Below, in pieces: positions 1 to 8,889 of a stretch of DNA of 64,000 nt (position 1 is its first letter; every line of letters begins with the position of its first letter). The DNA is from Gluconobacter sp. Dm-62 (GTDB lineage Bacteria > Pseudomonadota > Alphaproteobacteria > Acetobacterales > Acetobacteraceae). The translations under genes and the position numbers were made by a program. The stretch covers positions 186,001 to 250,000 of the forward strand of contig NZ_JAERLY010000002.1 in NCBI RefSeq assembly GCF_018256155.1, given 5' to 3'. Under the pieces are notes generated by a model, which was not told where the DNA came from, searched no databases, and worked only from the letters and a program-made list of their open reading frames with translations.

Positions 1-102
1 TTGCCAGACTATTGAGACAGGTTTAATGCTCTTGCGTCCTTGAGAACGTCTGGACTTCCAGTTCGGCGGTCGGGCGTCATTTCGGCTGATGTGTGAGGTT
101 TT

Positions 103-987
103 GTGATCAAGCCACTGAAAAAAGCTGTCCTTCCTGTTGCCGGCCTCGGAACGCGGTTTCTGCCCGCGACTAAAGCCATGCCGAAGGAAATGCTTCCTGT
201 CGTCGACAAGCCGCTGATCCAGTACGCGATTGATGAAGCTCGCGAAGCGGGGATCGAAGAGTTCTGTCTCGTGACCGGTCGTGGCAAGGACAGCCTGATC
301 GATTATTTCGACATTGCTTACGAGCTTGAAGCCACGCTTAAAGAGCGCGGCAAAAAAAGCGCGCTTGAAGCGCTTGCTCCCAGCAGCGTTCAGGCTGGAT
401 CGCTCGTCGCCGTGCGTCAGCAGGAGCCGCTGGGCCTTGGACATGCAATCTGGTGCGCGCGCTCCTTCATTGGCGACGACCCGTTTGCCATCCTCCTGCC
501 GGATGATATCGTTAAGGGGCGCAGCTGTATCGGTCAGCTGGTCGAGGCATACAATCAAACCGGCGGTAATGTCGTGGCCGTGACGGAAGTCCCTCCCGAG
601 CATACGAACCGATACGGTATTCTCGATGTTGGCCATGACGATGGTAAGCTGGTCGAGGTCAAAGGTCTGGTTGAGAAGCCTGCGCCGGAGGATGCACCAT
701 CTAACCTGTCCATCATCGGCCGTTATGTGCTGACGCCGGAAGTCATGAAATATCTGGCGAAGCTGGAGCGTGGCGCGGGCAATGAAGTCCAGCTGACGGA
801 TGCCATGGCCAAGACGATCGGCGAAGTGCCGTTCCATGGTCTGCGCTACGAAGGCACACGCTATGACTGCGGCGATAAGGCTGGCTTCCTTGAGGCACAG
901 ATCGCGTTCTCGATCGACCGTGAAGATCTTGGGGCCTCGGTGAAGGCGTTTCTCAAGAAGTACAAGCAGTATGTCGATGCGCCCTGA
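103..987 (+). CDS. galU: UTP--glucose-1-phosphate uridylyltransferase
   Basis: Makes UDP-glucose from UTP and glucose-1-phosphate in the cytosol, the donor for envelope polysaccharides and galactose metabolism. The 294-residue length is typical. The nucleotidyltransferase signature ([19 protein letters not shown], residues 14-32) lies at the N-terminus and is followed by the usual [12 protein letters not shown] stretch. The start is GTG, with GAGG four bases upstream and no in-frame ATG nearby. Its stop overlaps the ATG of the phosphohexomutase gene by one base (TGATG), so the two are probably translationally coupled, which suits consecutive steps from hexose phosphate to UDP-sugar. The first 102 bases of the window hold no recognisable gene. 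Confidence 0.97.
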   Translation: MIKPLKKAVLPVAGLGTRFLPATKAMPKEMLPVVDKPLIQYAIDEAREAGIEEFCLVTGRGKDSLIDYFDIAYELEATLKERGKKSALEALAPSSVQAGSLVAVRQQEPLGLGHAIWCARSFIGDDPFAILLPDDIVKGRSCIGQLVEAYNQTGGNVVAVTEVPPEHTNRYGILDVGHDDGKLVEVKGLVEKPAPEDAPSNLSIIGRYVLTPEVMKYLAKLERGAGNEVQLTDAMAKTIGEVPFHGLRYEGTRYDCGDKAGFLEAQIAFSIDREDLGASVKAFLKKYKQYVDAP

Positions 988-2393
988 TGCCATTTCGGCA
1001 TGAGTTTGATCCGACGAGCCTGCGGGAATATGACATCCGTGGGATCGTCGAGGAGACACTGTATCCTGCCGATGCTTTTGCTATTGGTCGCACGTTTGCA
1101 AGCATGGTTCTCCGTGCGGGCGGGAAGCGGATGGTCATCGGATATGATGGTCGTCTTTCCTCGCCTGTTCTGGAAGAAGCGCTGGTTCGGGGCGTGGTTG
1201 AATCCGGGGCGGATGTGACGCGGATCGGGTGTGGGCCAACGCCCATGCTCTATTTTGCATCTGTGGCAGATGAAGCCGATGGTGCCATCATGGTCACAGG
1301 CAGTCACAACCCGCCCGATTATAACGGTTTCAAGATGATGATGGGCGGAAAGCCGTTTTACGGTGACCAGATCCATGAGTTGGGCCGCCTGGCCGTATCA
1401 GGCAACGTTCTTCCCGCAACGGAAGGCGTATACCGCAGAATGGATATCTCCGACCGATATCTTGATCGATTGGTTCAGGACTGCGACGGTGTCCGGCCCC
1501 TGAGGGTTGTCTGGGACAATGGGAATTCCGCAGCGGGTGAGGTTCTGAAACGTCTGGTCCAGCGTCTTCCCGGTGAGCATACGGTGCTTTTTGGGGAGAT
1601 CGACGGACATTTCCCGAACCATCACCCCGATCCGACTGTGGAGAAAAATCTTCAGGACCTCATCCGGGTTGTTGATGAAACGCAGGCCGATCTCGGGATT
1701 GCCTTTGACGGCGATGCGGATCGGATCGGCATAGTTGATAATCGTGGCCAGATTTTCTGGGGTGACCAGATGCTGGTTCTGCTTGCGCAGGATGTTCTGA
1801 GCCGCCATCCGGGCGCAACGATCATCGCCGATGTGAAAGCCAGTCAGATCCTTTTCGACGAAATCGCGAAGGCTGGTGGTCGGCCCCTGATGTGGAAGAC
1901 CGGGCATTCGCCTATCAAGACCAAGATGGCTGAGACCGGCTCTCCGCTTGCTGGCGAGATGTCGGGGCACATTTTCTTTGCTGACAAGTGGTATGGCTTT
2001 GACGATGCGCTGTACGCAGCGGTTCGCATCCTGGGGATCGTGTCGCGTCTGCCGGGGCCACTTTCGGATTTCCGTGACAGCCTCCCGGCGACGGTCACGA
2101 CTCCTGAGCTTCGTTTCCACTGCGACGACAAACGCAAGTTCGAAGTGATTACGGAAGTGGCTGGACGTCTTCGGATGGAAGGCGCAGACATTTCTGAAAT
2201 TGACGGCGTACGCGTCAATACTGCTGATGGCTGGTGGCTTCTCCGGGCGTCCAACACGCAGGCTGTTCTGGTTGCCCGCGCTGAAGCTAGTGATGAGCCT
2301 GGGCTGGATCGTCTGAAGGGGGCTCTCGCGGTCCAGCTTGAAGCCTCGGGCCTTAAGGCTCCTGATTTTTCCGATAAGAATGCGGGGCACTGA
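987..2393 (+). CDS. Phosphomannomutase/phosphoglucomutase (alpha-D-phosphohexomutase)
   Basis: Interconverts hexose-6-phosphates and hexose-1-phosphates, supplying glucose-1-phosphate to the upstream GalU. The protein is 468 residues, as expected for the AlgC/ManB type. The phosphoserine loop [11 protein letters not shown] is near residue 104 (catalytic Ser106), the Mg-binding loop DGDADRIG is near residue 241, and a C-terminal substrate phosphate-binding region (RASNTQ) is present. Whether it prefers mannose or glucose phosphates cannot be decided from sequence; coupling to galU favours phosphoglucomutase activity. Confidence 0.93.
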   Translation: MPFRHEFDPTSLREYDIRGIVEETLYPADAFAIGRTFASMVLRAGGKRMVIGYDGRLSSPVLEEALVRGVVESGADVTRIGCGPTPMLYFASVADEADGAIMVTGSHNPPDYNGFKMMMGGKPFYGDQIHELGRLAVSGNVLPATEGVYRRMDISDRYLDRLVQDCDGVRPLRVVWDNGNSAAGEVLKRLVQRLPGEHTVLFGEIDGHFPNHHPDPTVEKNLQDLIRVVDETQADLGIAFDGDADRIGIVDNRGQIFWGDQMLVLLAQDVLSRHPGATIIADVKASQILFDEIAKAGGRPLMWKTGHSPIKTKMAETGSPLAGEMSGHIFFADKWYGFDDALYAAVRILGIVSRLPGPLSDFRDSLPATVTTPELRFHCDDKRKFEVITEVAGRLRMEGADISEIDGVRVNTADGWWLLRASNTQAVLVARAEASDEPGLDRLKGALAVQLEASGLKAPDFSDKNAGH

Positions 2394-2429
2394 TATGGAA
2401 CGCATTAAGGTGTCCTGGCAGGTCTGTCA

Positions 2430-2618
2430 GTGACCGGCCCGTTCCAGTCATTCCTTGAACCGGGGCAGATCGTCCAGCATCCCGATCACCCTGAGTGGGG
2501 CTGGGGACAGGTCCAGTCGGCTGTAGGAGAGCGGGTGACCGTCAATTTCCAGCATCAGGGCAAGGTCCTGATCGACGCCTCCCGAATCACGCTCAGGCTA
2601 GTTCCGCGAACGCGGTGA
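2430..2618 (+). CDS. DUF3553 family small protein
   Basis: A 62-residue protein matching the DUF3553 family, with the typical PGxxVxHPxHPEWGxGQVQS opening and a C-terminal GKVLID stretch. The fold resembles the small barrel found in UvrD/CarD-like RNA polymerase or nucleic-acid-associated domains; no function is known. It starts at GTG. Its stop overlaps the GTG start of the comF-like gene (GTGA). Its own GTG in turn overlaps the stop of a 12-codon reading frame beginning at 2395. Confidence 0.8.
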   Translation: MTGPFQSFLEPGQIVQHPDHPEWGWGQVQSAVGERVTVNFQHQGKVLIDASRITLRLVPRTR

Positions 2619-3385
2619 AACGGCTTCTGACCCGCAGCGCACGCGTTGTCCTGAACACGCTTTTACCTCCTGCCTGCGCAGCCTGCGGGACAGAAGTCAT
2701 GACGGACGGCGCGTTCTGCAGCACGTGTTTTCAGGCGGCTCACCGGATAGTTTCCCCTTTCTGTCATCGTTGCGGAGTGCCGCTGGAAAATGAAGGGCTG
2801 GGAGGTGCGCAGAGCTGCTGTGCGGTCTGCGAGGCGCATCCGCCCGTCTGGCGTTCCGCACGCGCTGCATTTGTTTATGATGCGTGGTCACGGCGTCTGA
2901 TCCTGCCGCTGAAATATTCCGATCATACTGAAAACGCGGCAGTTCTGGCCCGCCACATGACATCTGCCGCAGGCGACATGCTGAAGACCGTCACTGTTAT
3001 CGTGCCTGTCCCTTTGTATCGCACCCGATTGTGGAAACGGCGTTACAATCAGGCTGGACTCATGGCGCAGGGCATTTCACGACTTGCGGGCGTGCCCTGT
3101 GTGGTGGATGCTCTTCAGCGTGTCCGGTCGACCAAGGCACTGGCCCGGCTGTCTGCCGGGGAGCGTGAGCGGGAGATGGAACATGCTGTCCGGGTCAGGA
3201 AGGGGCGAGAAAACCGGATATGCGGACAGGCCGTTCTTCTGGTGGATGACGTGCTGACGACGGGCTCCACGGCAGGGGCCTGTACTGAGGCGCTGATGAA
3301 AGCCGGTGCGTCGAGCGTCGATATTTTGGTTGCAGCCCGGACCGGGAGAGTGGATGAACAGAACCCGCGCTATGTCCAGGAATGA
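2615..3385 (+). CDS. comF: ComF family phosphoribosyltransferase-like protein
   Basis: About 256 residues from the GTG at 2615, which overlaps the preceding stop; an upstream ATG at 2495 is in frame but would bury most of the DUF3553 gene. The N-terminal double zinc ribbon has four Cys pairs (CAAC at residues 21-24, then CSTC, CHRC and CAVC). The C-terminal half is a PRTase fold with the PRPP loop VLLVDDVLTTGST (about residues 211-223). Homologues (ComF/GntX) help single-stranded DNA uptake in competent bacteria, but in alphaproteobacteria the role is not established. The substrate is unknown. Confidence 0.9.
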   Translation: MKRLLTRSARVVLNTLLPPACAACGTEVMTDGAFCSTCFQAAHRIVSPFCHRCGVPLENEGLGGAQSCCAVCEAHPPVWRSARAAFVYDAWSRRLILPLKYSDHTENAAVLARHMTSAAGDMLKTVTVIVPVPLYRTRLWKRRYNQAGLMAQGISRLAGVPCVVDALQRVRSTKALARLSAGEREREMEHAVRVRKGRENRICGQAVLLVDDVLTTGSTAGACTEALMKAGASSVDILVAARTGRVDEQNPRYVQE

Positions 3386-3392
3386 GGATCCT

Positions 3393-3650
3393 ATGTCGAA
3401 GATCGAGATTTTTACCCAGCCTGGATGTCCTTACTGCGTGCATGCCGTCAGCCTGCTGCGCTCCAAGGGGATAGAGTTTCAGGAAATCAATGCACCCCAC
3501 GGGTCAGCCGAGCGTGAGGCTTCCATTCGTCGCTCCGGCAGCCGGACCGTCCCCCAGACTTTTGTCGATGGGAAGGGACTGGGGGGCTGTGATGACCTGA
3601 TGGCGCTCGAGCGTGCAGGGCGTCTTGATGCTCTGCTGGGCAAGGTCTGA
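3393..3650 (+). CDS. grxC: Glutaredoxin 3
   Basis: An 85-residue dithiol glutaredoxin with active site CPYC at residues 12-15, the cis-proline TVPQTFVDG and the GGCDDL glutathione-binding turn. It reduces protein disulfides and glutathione mixed disulfides in the cytosol. The start at 3393 was chosen because GAGGA lies five bases upstream and the family begins with MxKIEIFT; a longer in-frame reading to 3306 overlaps comF. Next to comF in many alphaproteobacteria. Confidence 0.95.
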   Translation: MSKIEIFTQPGCPYCVHAVSLLRSKGIEFQEINAPHGSAEREASIRRSGSRTVPQTFVDGKGLGGCDDLMALERAGRLDALLGKV

Positions 3651-4139
3651 ATGCGGGGAGCAGGCTTTTTCGCGGCTGTCCTGCTGGCTGTGGCGTCACT
3701 TTCCTGTGTTCCGGCCCAGGCTCAGACGCCCGTTCCACCAGACCAGTCCTCATCGGATATTCCGGAAGAGGGGCTGTGGCTGTCGGAAGAACATGATGGG
3801 CTGTTTTCCATTCAGCCCTGTGGTCACATGCTCTGTGGGCAGTTGATTGGCATGGCTTATGACGGGGCCGTTCCCAAGGATGTGTGGGGACGTTCGCAAT
3901 GTGGCATCCGCATGCTGACAGACTTTGTCCCAATTGAAGACCGCAAGTGGCAGGGTCATATTCTTGATCCGCGGACCGGACGAGTCTATCAGGCGCGGAT
4001 ATGGGTGTCCGAGCCCAATGTCCTGAAACTGCGCGGATTCGTTCTGGGAATGCCTCTTCTGGGTGAAACCCAGACTTGGACCCGCTACACTGGTCCGCCT
4101 GTTGGGCCGCAATGCAAACTGCCGAAGGATGCGCGTTAG
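3651..4139 (+). CDS. DUF2147 domain exported protein
   Basis: A 162-residue protein with a clear Sec signal peptide (residues 1-25, cleavage after AQA). The mature part fits DUF2147: EGLWLSEEHDGLFSIQPCG, a C-x4-C pair at the start, DPRTGRVYQARI, and a closing LGMPLLGETQTWTR stretch. DUF2147 proteins are periplasmic and of unknown function, possibly lipocalin-like beta barrels. Its ATG directly follows the glutaredoxin stop, so it is cotranscribed. Confidence 0.82.
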   Translation: MRGAGFFAAVLLAVASLSCVPAQAQTPVPPDQSSSDIPEEGLWLSEEHDGLFSIQPCGHMLCGQLIGMAYDGAVPKDVWGRSQCGIRMLTDFVPIEDRKWQGHILDPRTGRVYQARIWVSEPNVLKLRGFVLGMPLLGETQTWTRYTGPPVGPQCKLPKDAR

Positions 4140-4233
4140 GTCTGTTGCCGGGAAACCTGTGACGGGGTCTGGATGCGTCTTTTTCTGGCGGCGGGCGTTA
4201 TCCCTGCCACATCGAAAGGAATGCAGACCCATC

Positions 4234-5505
4234 ATGTCCCATCCTGTTTCCCGCCGCAGCTTCGCGGTCGGATTGGTTGCCGGCGTTGCTGCGGCCGGTA
4301 CCGGCGTTGCTGGTGCCGCTGATCCTGAAAAGACGGTTCTCACGCCGCCTCCGCCGCCCAAGCCGGTCTCCAAGACAATCTGTTTTGTTGGCGGCTATAC
4401 GAAACACGGACCGCCAGGCGGTGGAACAGGGAACGGGCAGGGTATTTCCGTTTTCGATATGGACCGCGATACAGGCGTTCTAACGCCGATCACGACGTTC
4501 ACGGATATCGCCAGTCCCTCTTTCCTTGCGATCTCCAAGGACCAGCGCTTTATGTATGCGCTGAGCGAGATTGATGATTTCAACAAGGACGGTGACGGCT
4601 CTGTCACGGCTTTTGCCATTGATACCAAGACGGGATCACTGCGTAAGCTGAATGTTGTCAGTTCGAAAGGCGCCGTTCCGGCCCATCTGAGCATCCACCA
4701 TTCGGGTCGCTATGTGCTGGTCGCCAATTATGTCGGCGGCTGCGTTGCCGTCCTGCCAATCCGTTCGGACGGATCACTGGGTGAGGCATCGGACGTTGTG
4801 CACAACACGGGGCCGCGCCAGCCGGAGAGGGCCTCGGACAACCCACAGGGCAACTTTGCCGTGTCCGATCATTCGGGTTCGCATCCGCACATGATCCATT
4901 CCGACCCGAGCGGCAAGTTCGTGCTGGCGGATGATGCCGGTCTGGACCGGGTCTATGTCTGGACGCTGAATATCGACACCGGAAAGCTGATCCCGGCCAA
5001 GACTCCTTATTACGATATGGAACCGGGCTCGGCGCCACGCCACTTCCAGTTCAACCATTCCGGCCGCATCCTGTACAATCTGTGCGAACAGGATTCGAAG
5101 GTTGTGGTCTCCAATTTCGATCCCGCGACGGGTGCGATCAGTGACATCCAGACGGTCAGCACCGTTACGTCGCATTTCCGTGGCTCAACGCTTGCGGCTG
5201 AAATCCTGATCTCGGCCAGCGGCAAGTTCGTTTATGTCTCGAACCGTCTGGGTGATTCGCTGGCCGTGTTCGCCATCGGGAGCGATGGAACGCTGACGCT
5301 TCAGGACGAGGTCTGGATGCATGCGGATTACGGCCGCGCGCTGATGTTCGATCCGTCCGGCGCCTTCCTGTTCTGCGCCAACCAGCGCTCGGATGCGGTC
5401 ACGTCTTTCAAGGTGGACAAGAAGACGGGCGAAATTGCGTTTACGAACAATTTCACCCCCGTTGGTAGCCCGACGACCTTTGCGTTCATGAACACGCAGG
5501 TCTGA
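4234..5505 (+). CDS. Tat-exported lactonase family protein (beta-propeller, Pgl-like)
   Basis: A 423-residue protein with a twin-arginine signal (SRRSFAVG near residue 6, then an Ala/Gly-rich hydrophobic stretch ending GAADP). The rest is a seven-bladed propeller of the YbhE/6-phosphogluconolactonase type, with repeated strands such as YVLVANYVGG, FVYVSNRLGD and FLFCANQRSD. Family members hydrolyse sugar lactones. A periplasmic location would place it with membrane-bound sugar dehydrogenases that make gluconolactone outside the cytoplasm in acetic acid bacteria; that role is inferred. AAAGGA stands 13 bases before the chosen ATG, a long spacing, so the exact start is slightly uncertain. Confidence 0.85.
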   Translation: MSHPVSRRSFAVGLVAGVAAAGTGVAGAADPEKTVLTPPPPPKPVSKTICFVGGYTKHGPPGGGTGNGQGISVFDMDRDTGVLTPITTFTDIASPSFLAISKDQRFMYALSEIDDFNKDGDGSVTAFAIDTKTGSLRKLNVVSSKGAVPAHLSIHHSGRYVLVANYVGGCVAVLPIRSDGSLGEASDVVHNTGPRQPERASDNPQGNFAVSDHSGSHPHMIHSDPSGKFVLADDAGLDRVYVWTLNIDTGKLIPAKTPYYDMEPGSAPRHFQFNHSGRILYNLCEQDSKVVVSNFDPATGAISDIQTVSTVTSHFRGSTLAAEILISASGKFVYVSNRLGDSLAVFAIGSDGTLTLQDEVWMHADYGRALMFDPSGAFLFCANQRSDAVTSFKVDKKTGEIAFTNNFTPVGSPTTFAFMNTQV

Positions 5506-5523
5506 TCGATCGCTTTCGGATCA

Positions 5524-5565
5524 GGGCGGTTGCAGCAGGTTCTCCTGCTGCAACCGCCCTTTTTT
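5524..5565. terminator. Rho-independent terminator between convergent genes
   Basis: A 16-bp perfect stem (GGGCGGTTGCAGCAGG and its complement) around a 4-base loop, followed by six T on the plus strand. It ends transcription of the lactonase operon; on the opposite strand it lies just past the ubiG stop and may also act there, although without a strong U tract. Confidence 0.9.
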
Positions 5566-5567
5566 GT

Positions 5568-6323
5568 TCAGTCCTTGCGAAAAATCGCGATGTAATTGAT
5601 GCCGGTGTCGCGGCTTTCGCGCCACTGGAACGGGACGTAACTCATCCCGGCAATGTCCAGCATCCGCAGACCGGCCTTGCGGGCCATGGCGGCGAGTTCA
5701 TCGGGCTTGATGAATTTCTTCCAGTCATGGGTGCCGACGGGCAGCATCCGCAGCAGGTATTCCGCACCGAGTTTGGCCACGGCGAAGGAGCGCGGTGTGC
5801 GGTTCAGCGTGGAGACCGCGACCATCCCGCCCGGCTTTGTCAACGTGGCCAGCATGTTCAGGAAGTCCTGCGGATCATTGACGTGCTCGATGACCTCCAA
5901 GGCATTGACGACATCAAAGCCTGCCCCTTCCGCCACGAGGTCTTCAGCACTGCTATTGCGATAAGACAGGGGGGCTGCTTCGGGCGGAAGGGGATGTTCG
6001 GCCAGATGCGCTTCCGCAGCGTGGATGCCGGGGGCGCTGGCATCGATTCCGAGTGTGTCGAAGCCGAGTTTGGCATAAGCCTCACTCGCCAGACCCGCGC
6101 CACAACCAATATCAAGCAGGCTCAGAGGCCCGGGGGATGCTTTGCGCAGAGGGGCAACGTGACGGCTGACCCACTCGGTGCGCAGGGGATTCATGGCGTG
6201 CAGGGGCGCCATGGGGCCACGCGGATTCCACCAGTCTTCCGCCAGGGCGCTGAAATGGGCAATTTCGGATTCTGAAACGGATGAACGTCTGGAATCCTGT
6301 CCCGGAGAGGTGTCAGTGGGCAT
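5568..6323 (-). CDS. ubiG: 3-demethylubiquinol 3-O-methyltransferase
   Basis: A SAM-dependent O-methyltransferase for two steps of ubiquinone synthesis. It has about 251 residues from the ATG at 6323. The family opening is present (EIAHFSALAEDWWNPRGPMAPLHAMNPLR), followed by the SAM motif LLDIGCGAGLASE, the NALEVIEHV motif, and a C-terminal membrane-associated stretch (GMSYVPF). The frame stays open upstream for 48 codons without similarity to the family, so the start at MPTDTSP is preferred. It diverges from lysC. Confidence 0.95.
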   Translation of the reverse strand: MPTDTSPGQDSRRSSVSESEIAHFSALAEDWWNPRGPMAPLHAMNPLRTEWVSRHVAPLRKASPGPLSLLDIGCGAGLASEAYAKLGFDTLGIDASAPGIHAAEAHLAEHPLPPEAAPLSYRNSSAEDLVAEGAGFDVVNALEVIEHVNDPQDFLNMLATLTKPGGMVAVSTLNRTPRSFAVAKLGAEYLLRMLPVGTHDWKKFIKPDELAAMARKAGLRMLDIAGMSYVPFQWRESRDTGINYIAIFRKD

Positions 6324-6497
6324 CGGAACTGTCCTTCTGTGTGCCTGTCTGCCGCGCGTCATCTGGACGTAACGGAGCGAGACGAGTATGTGGACCGGCA
6401 GAGTCTGTTCAGGTGCCGGGCGGTATGCATGTCTTTGCCGTACCCGATGCCAGACCCGAGCGCACAACGCCAGACACGTACTGGAGCCTTATCCGCG

Positions 6498-7823
6498 ATG
6501 TCCATGCCCGATACTCCCGTCCACGACCAGCTTTCCGGTCGTGCCGATCCCCATGCCGTCATTCAGGCTGAAGGCGGGAAACGGAAGACGGTTGTCATGA
6601 AATTCGGCGGCACGTCCGTCGGGAATATCGAGCGTATCCGGAACGTTGCAAAACGCGTGAAGGCGGAACATGACCGCGGACGCCGTGTTGCAGTCGTGGT
6701 CTCCGCGATGGCGGGCGTGACGAACCGGATGGTCGGCTATTGCGCCGAGCTGAACCCGCTGGCCGATCCGAAGGAATACGACGCCGTTGTTGCTGCCGGC
6801 GAGCAGGTGACGAGCGGACTGGTGTCCATCGCGCTTCAGGCGCTTGGTGTGAAAGCACGTTCGTTTCAGGGCTGGCAGATTCCGCTTGTGACGGATGACG
6901 CCCATGGCAAGGCCGCTATTGAAAGCGTTGATGGTTCCTCGCTGCTCACTTGTCTGGATGACGGCGTTGTTCCCGTTGTGGCCGGCTTCCAGGGTGTCGG
7001 TCCTGATGGGCGGATTGCAACGCTGGGACGCGGGGGGTCGGATACGTCCGCCGTTGCTGTCGCGGCTGCGATCAATGCTGATCAATGTGATATCTATACT
7101 GATGTGGACGGGATCTACACGACCGATCCGCGCATCGTGAAACGCGCCAAGAAGCTGGATCGCATCACCTATGAAGAGATGCTTGAACTGGCTTCCGTAG
7201 GCGCCAAGGTACTTCAGACCCGCAGCGTCGGTCTCGCCATGCGCGAGGGTGTCCGGGTGCGGGTGTTGTCGTCTTTTTCCGATACGGATGACGACAGCGG
7301 TTCGATTGTTGTTGATGAGGACGAGATCATGGAGAAGGAACTGGTTGCGGGGATTGCCAACTCGCATGACGAAGCGAAAATCTCCGTGCGGAACATTCCG
7401 GACCGTCCGGGCATCGCCGCTGCGATTTTCGATCCGCTGGCAGCCGCGAACATCAATGTCGACATGATCGTCCAGAGCGTTGGCGTGGACAACATGACGA
7501 ACATGACTTTCACGGTCAGCAAGGCCGACGAGGCCGCCGCCCGTGCCGTGCTGGAGAAGGCCCGCGAATACGTCCAGTATGGCGAGCTGATTACGTCGCA
7601 TAATGTGGTGAAGATCAGCGTCGTGGGAATCGGCATGCGTTCGAATGCCGGTCTGGCCGCGCGGATGTTCCGCACGCTTGCCGATCGCGGCATCAACGTG
7701 CAGGTCATCTCAACGAGCGAGATCAAGATCTCGGTTTTGATCGATTCCGAATATACCGAATTGGCTATGCGCGCGCTCCACACGGCTTACGGCCTTGATT
7801 CAAAAGAGGAAACCGACGCGTGA
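6498..7823 (+). CDS. lysC: Aspartate kinase
   Basis: Phosphorylates aspartate, the first step towards lysine, threonine and methionine. The kinase domain contains MKFGGTSVGNIERI (about residues 34-47), GRGGSDTSAVA and the EMLELASVGAKVLQ region. Two C-terminal ACT domains (ISVRNIPDRPG and ISVVGIGMRSNAG) indicate allosteric feedback. The start at 6498 gives 441 residues with about 30 residues before MKFGGTSV, longer than the usual handful. The stop overlaps the next start (GTGA). Confidence 0.95.
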   Translation: MSMPDTPVHDQLSGRADPHAVIQAEGGKRKTVVMKFGGTSVGNIERIRNVAKRVKAEHDRGRRVAVVVSAMAGVTNRMVGYCAELNPLADPKEYDAVVAAGEQVTSGLVSIALQALGVKARSFQGWQIPLVTDDAHGKAAIESVDGSSLLTCLDDGVVPVVAGFQGVGPDGRIATLGRGGSDTSAVAVAAAINADQCDIYTDVDGIYTTDPRIVKRAKKLDRITYEEMLELASVGAKVLQTRSVGLAMREGVRVRVLSSFSDTDDDSGSIVVDEDEIMEKELVAGIANSHDEAKISVRNIPDRPGIAAAIFDPLAAANINVDMIVQSVGVDNMTNMTFTVSKADEAAARAVLEKAREYVQYGELITSHNVVKISVVGIGMRSNAGLAARMFRTLADRGINVQVISTSEIKISVLIDSEYTELAMRALHTAYGLDSKEETDA

Positions 7824-8875
7824 GCGAAACCCTGAGCGAGACCCTGGACGCCCGCGAGACTCTGGATCGGCTGTGGAAGCCGGGCTGTGACTTCCTTGGA
7901 AGCGAAGTCGCGATCCTGGGCGGCGCCATGTCCTGGGTCAGCGAGCGGCATCTGGTTTCCGCGATTTCCAATGCCGGCGGATTTGGTGTCATTGCCTGTG
8001 GTGCGATGTCGCCGGAGCGTCTGGAAGAGGAAATCGTTGCCACGCAGGCGATGACGAAGCGTCCGTTCGGTGTGAATCTCATTACCATGCACCCCGATCT
8101 GGACCGACTGGTGGATGTCTGTCTGGCGCATAATGTTTCGCACATCGTGCTGGCAGGCGGCGTTCCGAACAGCGCCACGATCCGCAAGGTACGTGATGGC
8201 GGGGCACGGGCAATCGGCTTTACGCCGGCTCTGGCTCTGGGCAAGCGTCTGGTGCGCATGGGCATCGAGGCCCTCGTGATTGAAGGTTCGGAAGCGGGCG
8301 GCCATGTCGGGCCGGTGTCTCTGACGGTACTGGCGCAGGAAATCCTGCCACATATCCGCGACGTGCCCGTATTCGTGGCCGGTGGGCTTGGACGCGGTGA
8401 CGCGGTTCTGTCCTATCTGGAGCAGGGTGCAGCCGGTGCGCAGCTCGGAACGCTGTTTGCGGCTTCCGAAGAAAGCATTGCGCATGAAAACTTCAAGAAG
8501 GCCTTTCTGCGCGCCAATGCCCGCGATGCGGTGACGACCGTGCAGCTCGACGAGCTGTTCCCGGTCATTCCGGTGCGCGGCCTGTCGAATGAAGGTGGCC
8601 GCCGTTATGCAAGGCTTCAGGGCGAGGCGCTCCAGAAGTTTCAGAGCGGCGAACTGACCAAGGAAGAAGCCCAGCTTTCGATCGAGCACTACTGGGCCGG
8701 TGCGCTGCGTCGTGCCGTTATCGAAGGGGATGTGGAAACGGGTTCCGTCATGGCAGGTCAGTCCGTCGGCATGGTCAAGGAAATCCGTCCGGTCGCCGAC
8801 ATCCTTGCAACGCTGGTGCAGCAGGCCGTCGATGCCATAAAGCAGCGTGAAACCCGCATTCACGCGTCCAGCTAA
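7820..8875 (+). CDS. NAD(P)H-dependent flavin oxidoreductase (nitronate monooxygenase family)
   Basis: A 351-residue FMN TIM-barrel protein of the 2-nitropropane dioxygenase/FabK-like family. Visible features are ILGGAMSWVSERHLVSAISNAGGFGVIACG at the N-terminus, EGSEAGGHVG at the FMN site and VFVAGGLGRGDAVLSYLEQGAAGAQLGT for phosphate binding. Family members oxidise nitronates or reduce enoyl substrates; the physiological substrate here is unknown. It starts at GTG, overlapping the lysC stop by four bases. Confidence 0.85.
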   Translation: MSETLSETLDARETLDRLWKPGCDFLGSEVAILGGAMSWVSERHLVSAISNAGGFGVIACGAMSPERLEEEIVATQAMTKRPFGVNLITMHPDLDRLVDVCLAHNVSHIVLAGGVPNSATIRKVRDGGARAIGFTPALALGKRLVRMGIEALVIEGSEAGGHVGPVSLTVLAQEILPHIRDVPVFVAGGLGRGDAVLSYLEQGAAGAQLGTLFAASEESIAHENFKKAFLRANARDAVTTVQLDELFPVIPVRGLSNEGGRRYARLQGEALQKFQSGELTKEEAQLSIEHYWAGALRRAVIEGDVETGSVMAGQSVGMVKEIRPVADILATLVQQAVDAIKQRETRIHASS

Positions 8876-8889
8876 CGGATTTTCCGGTC

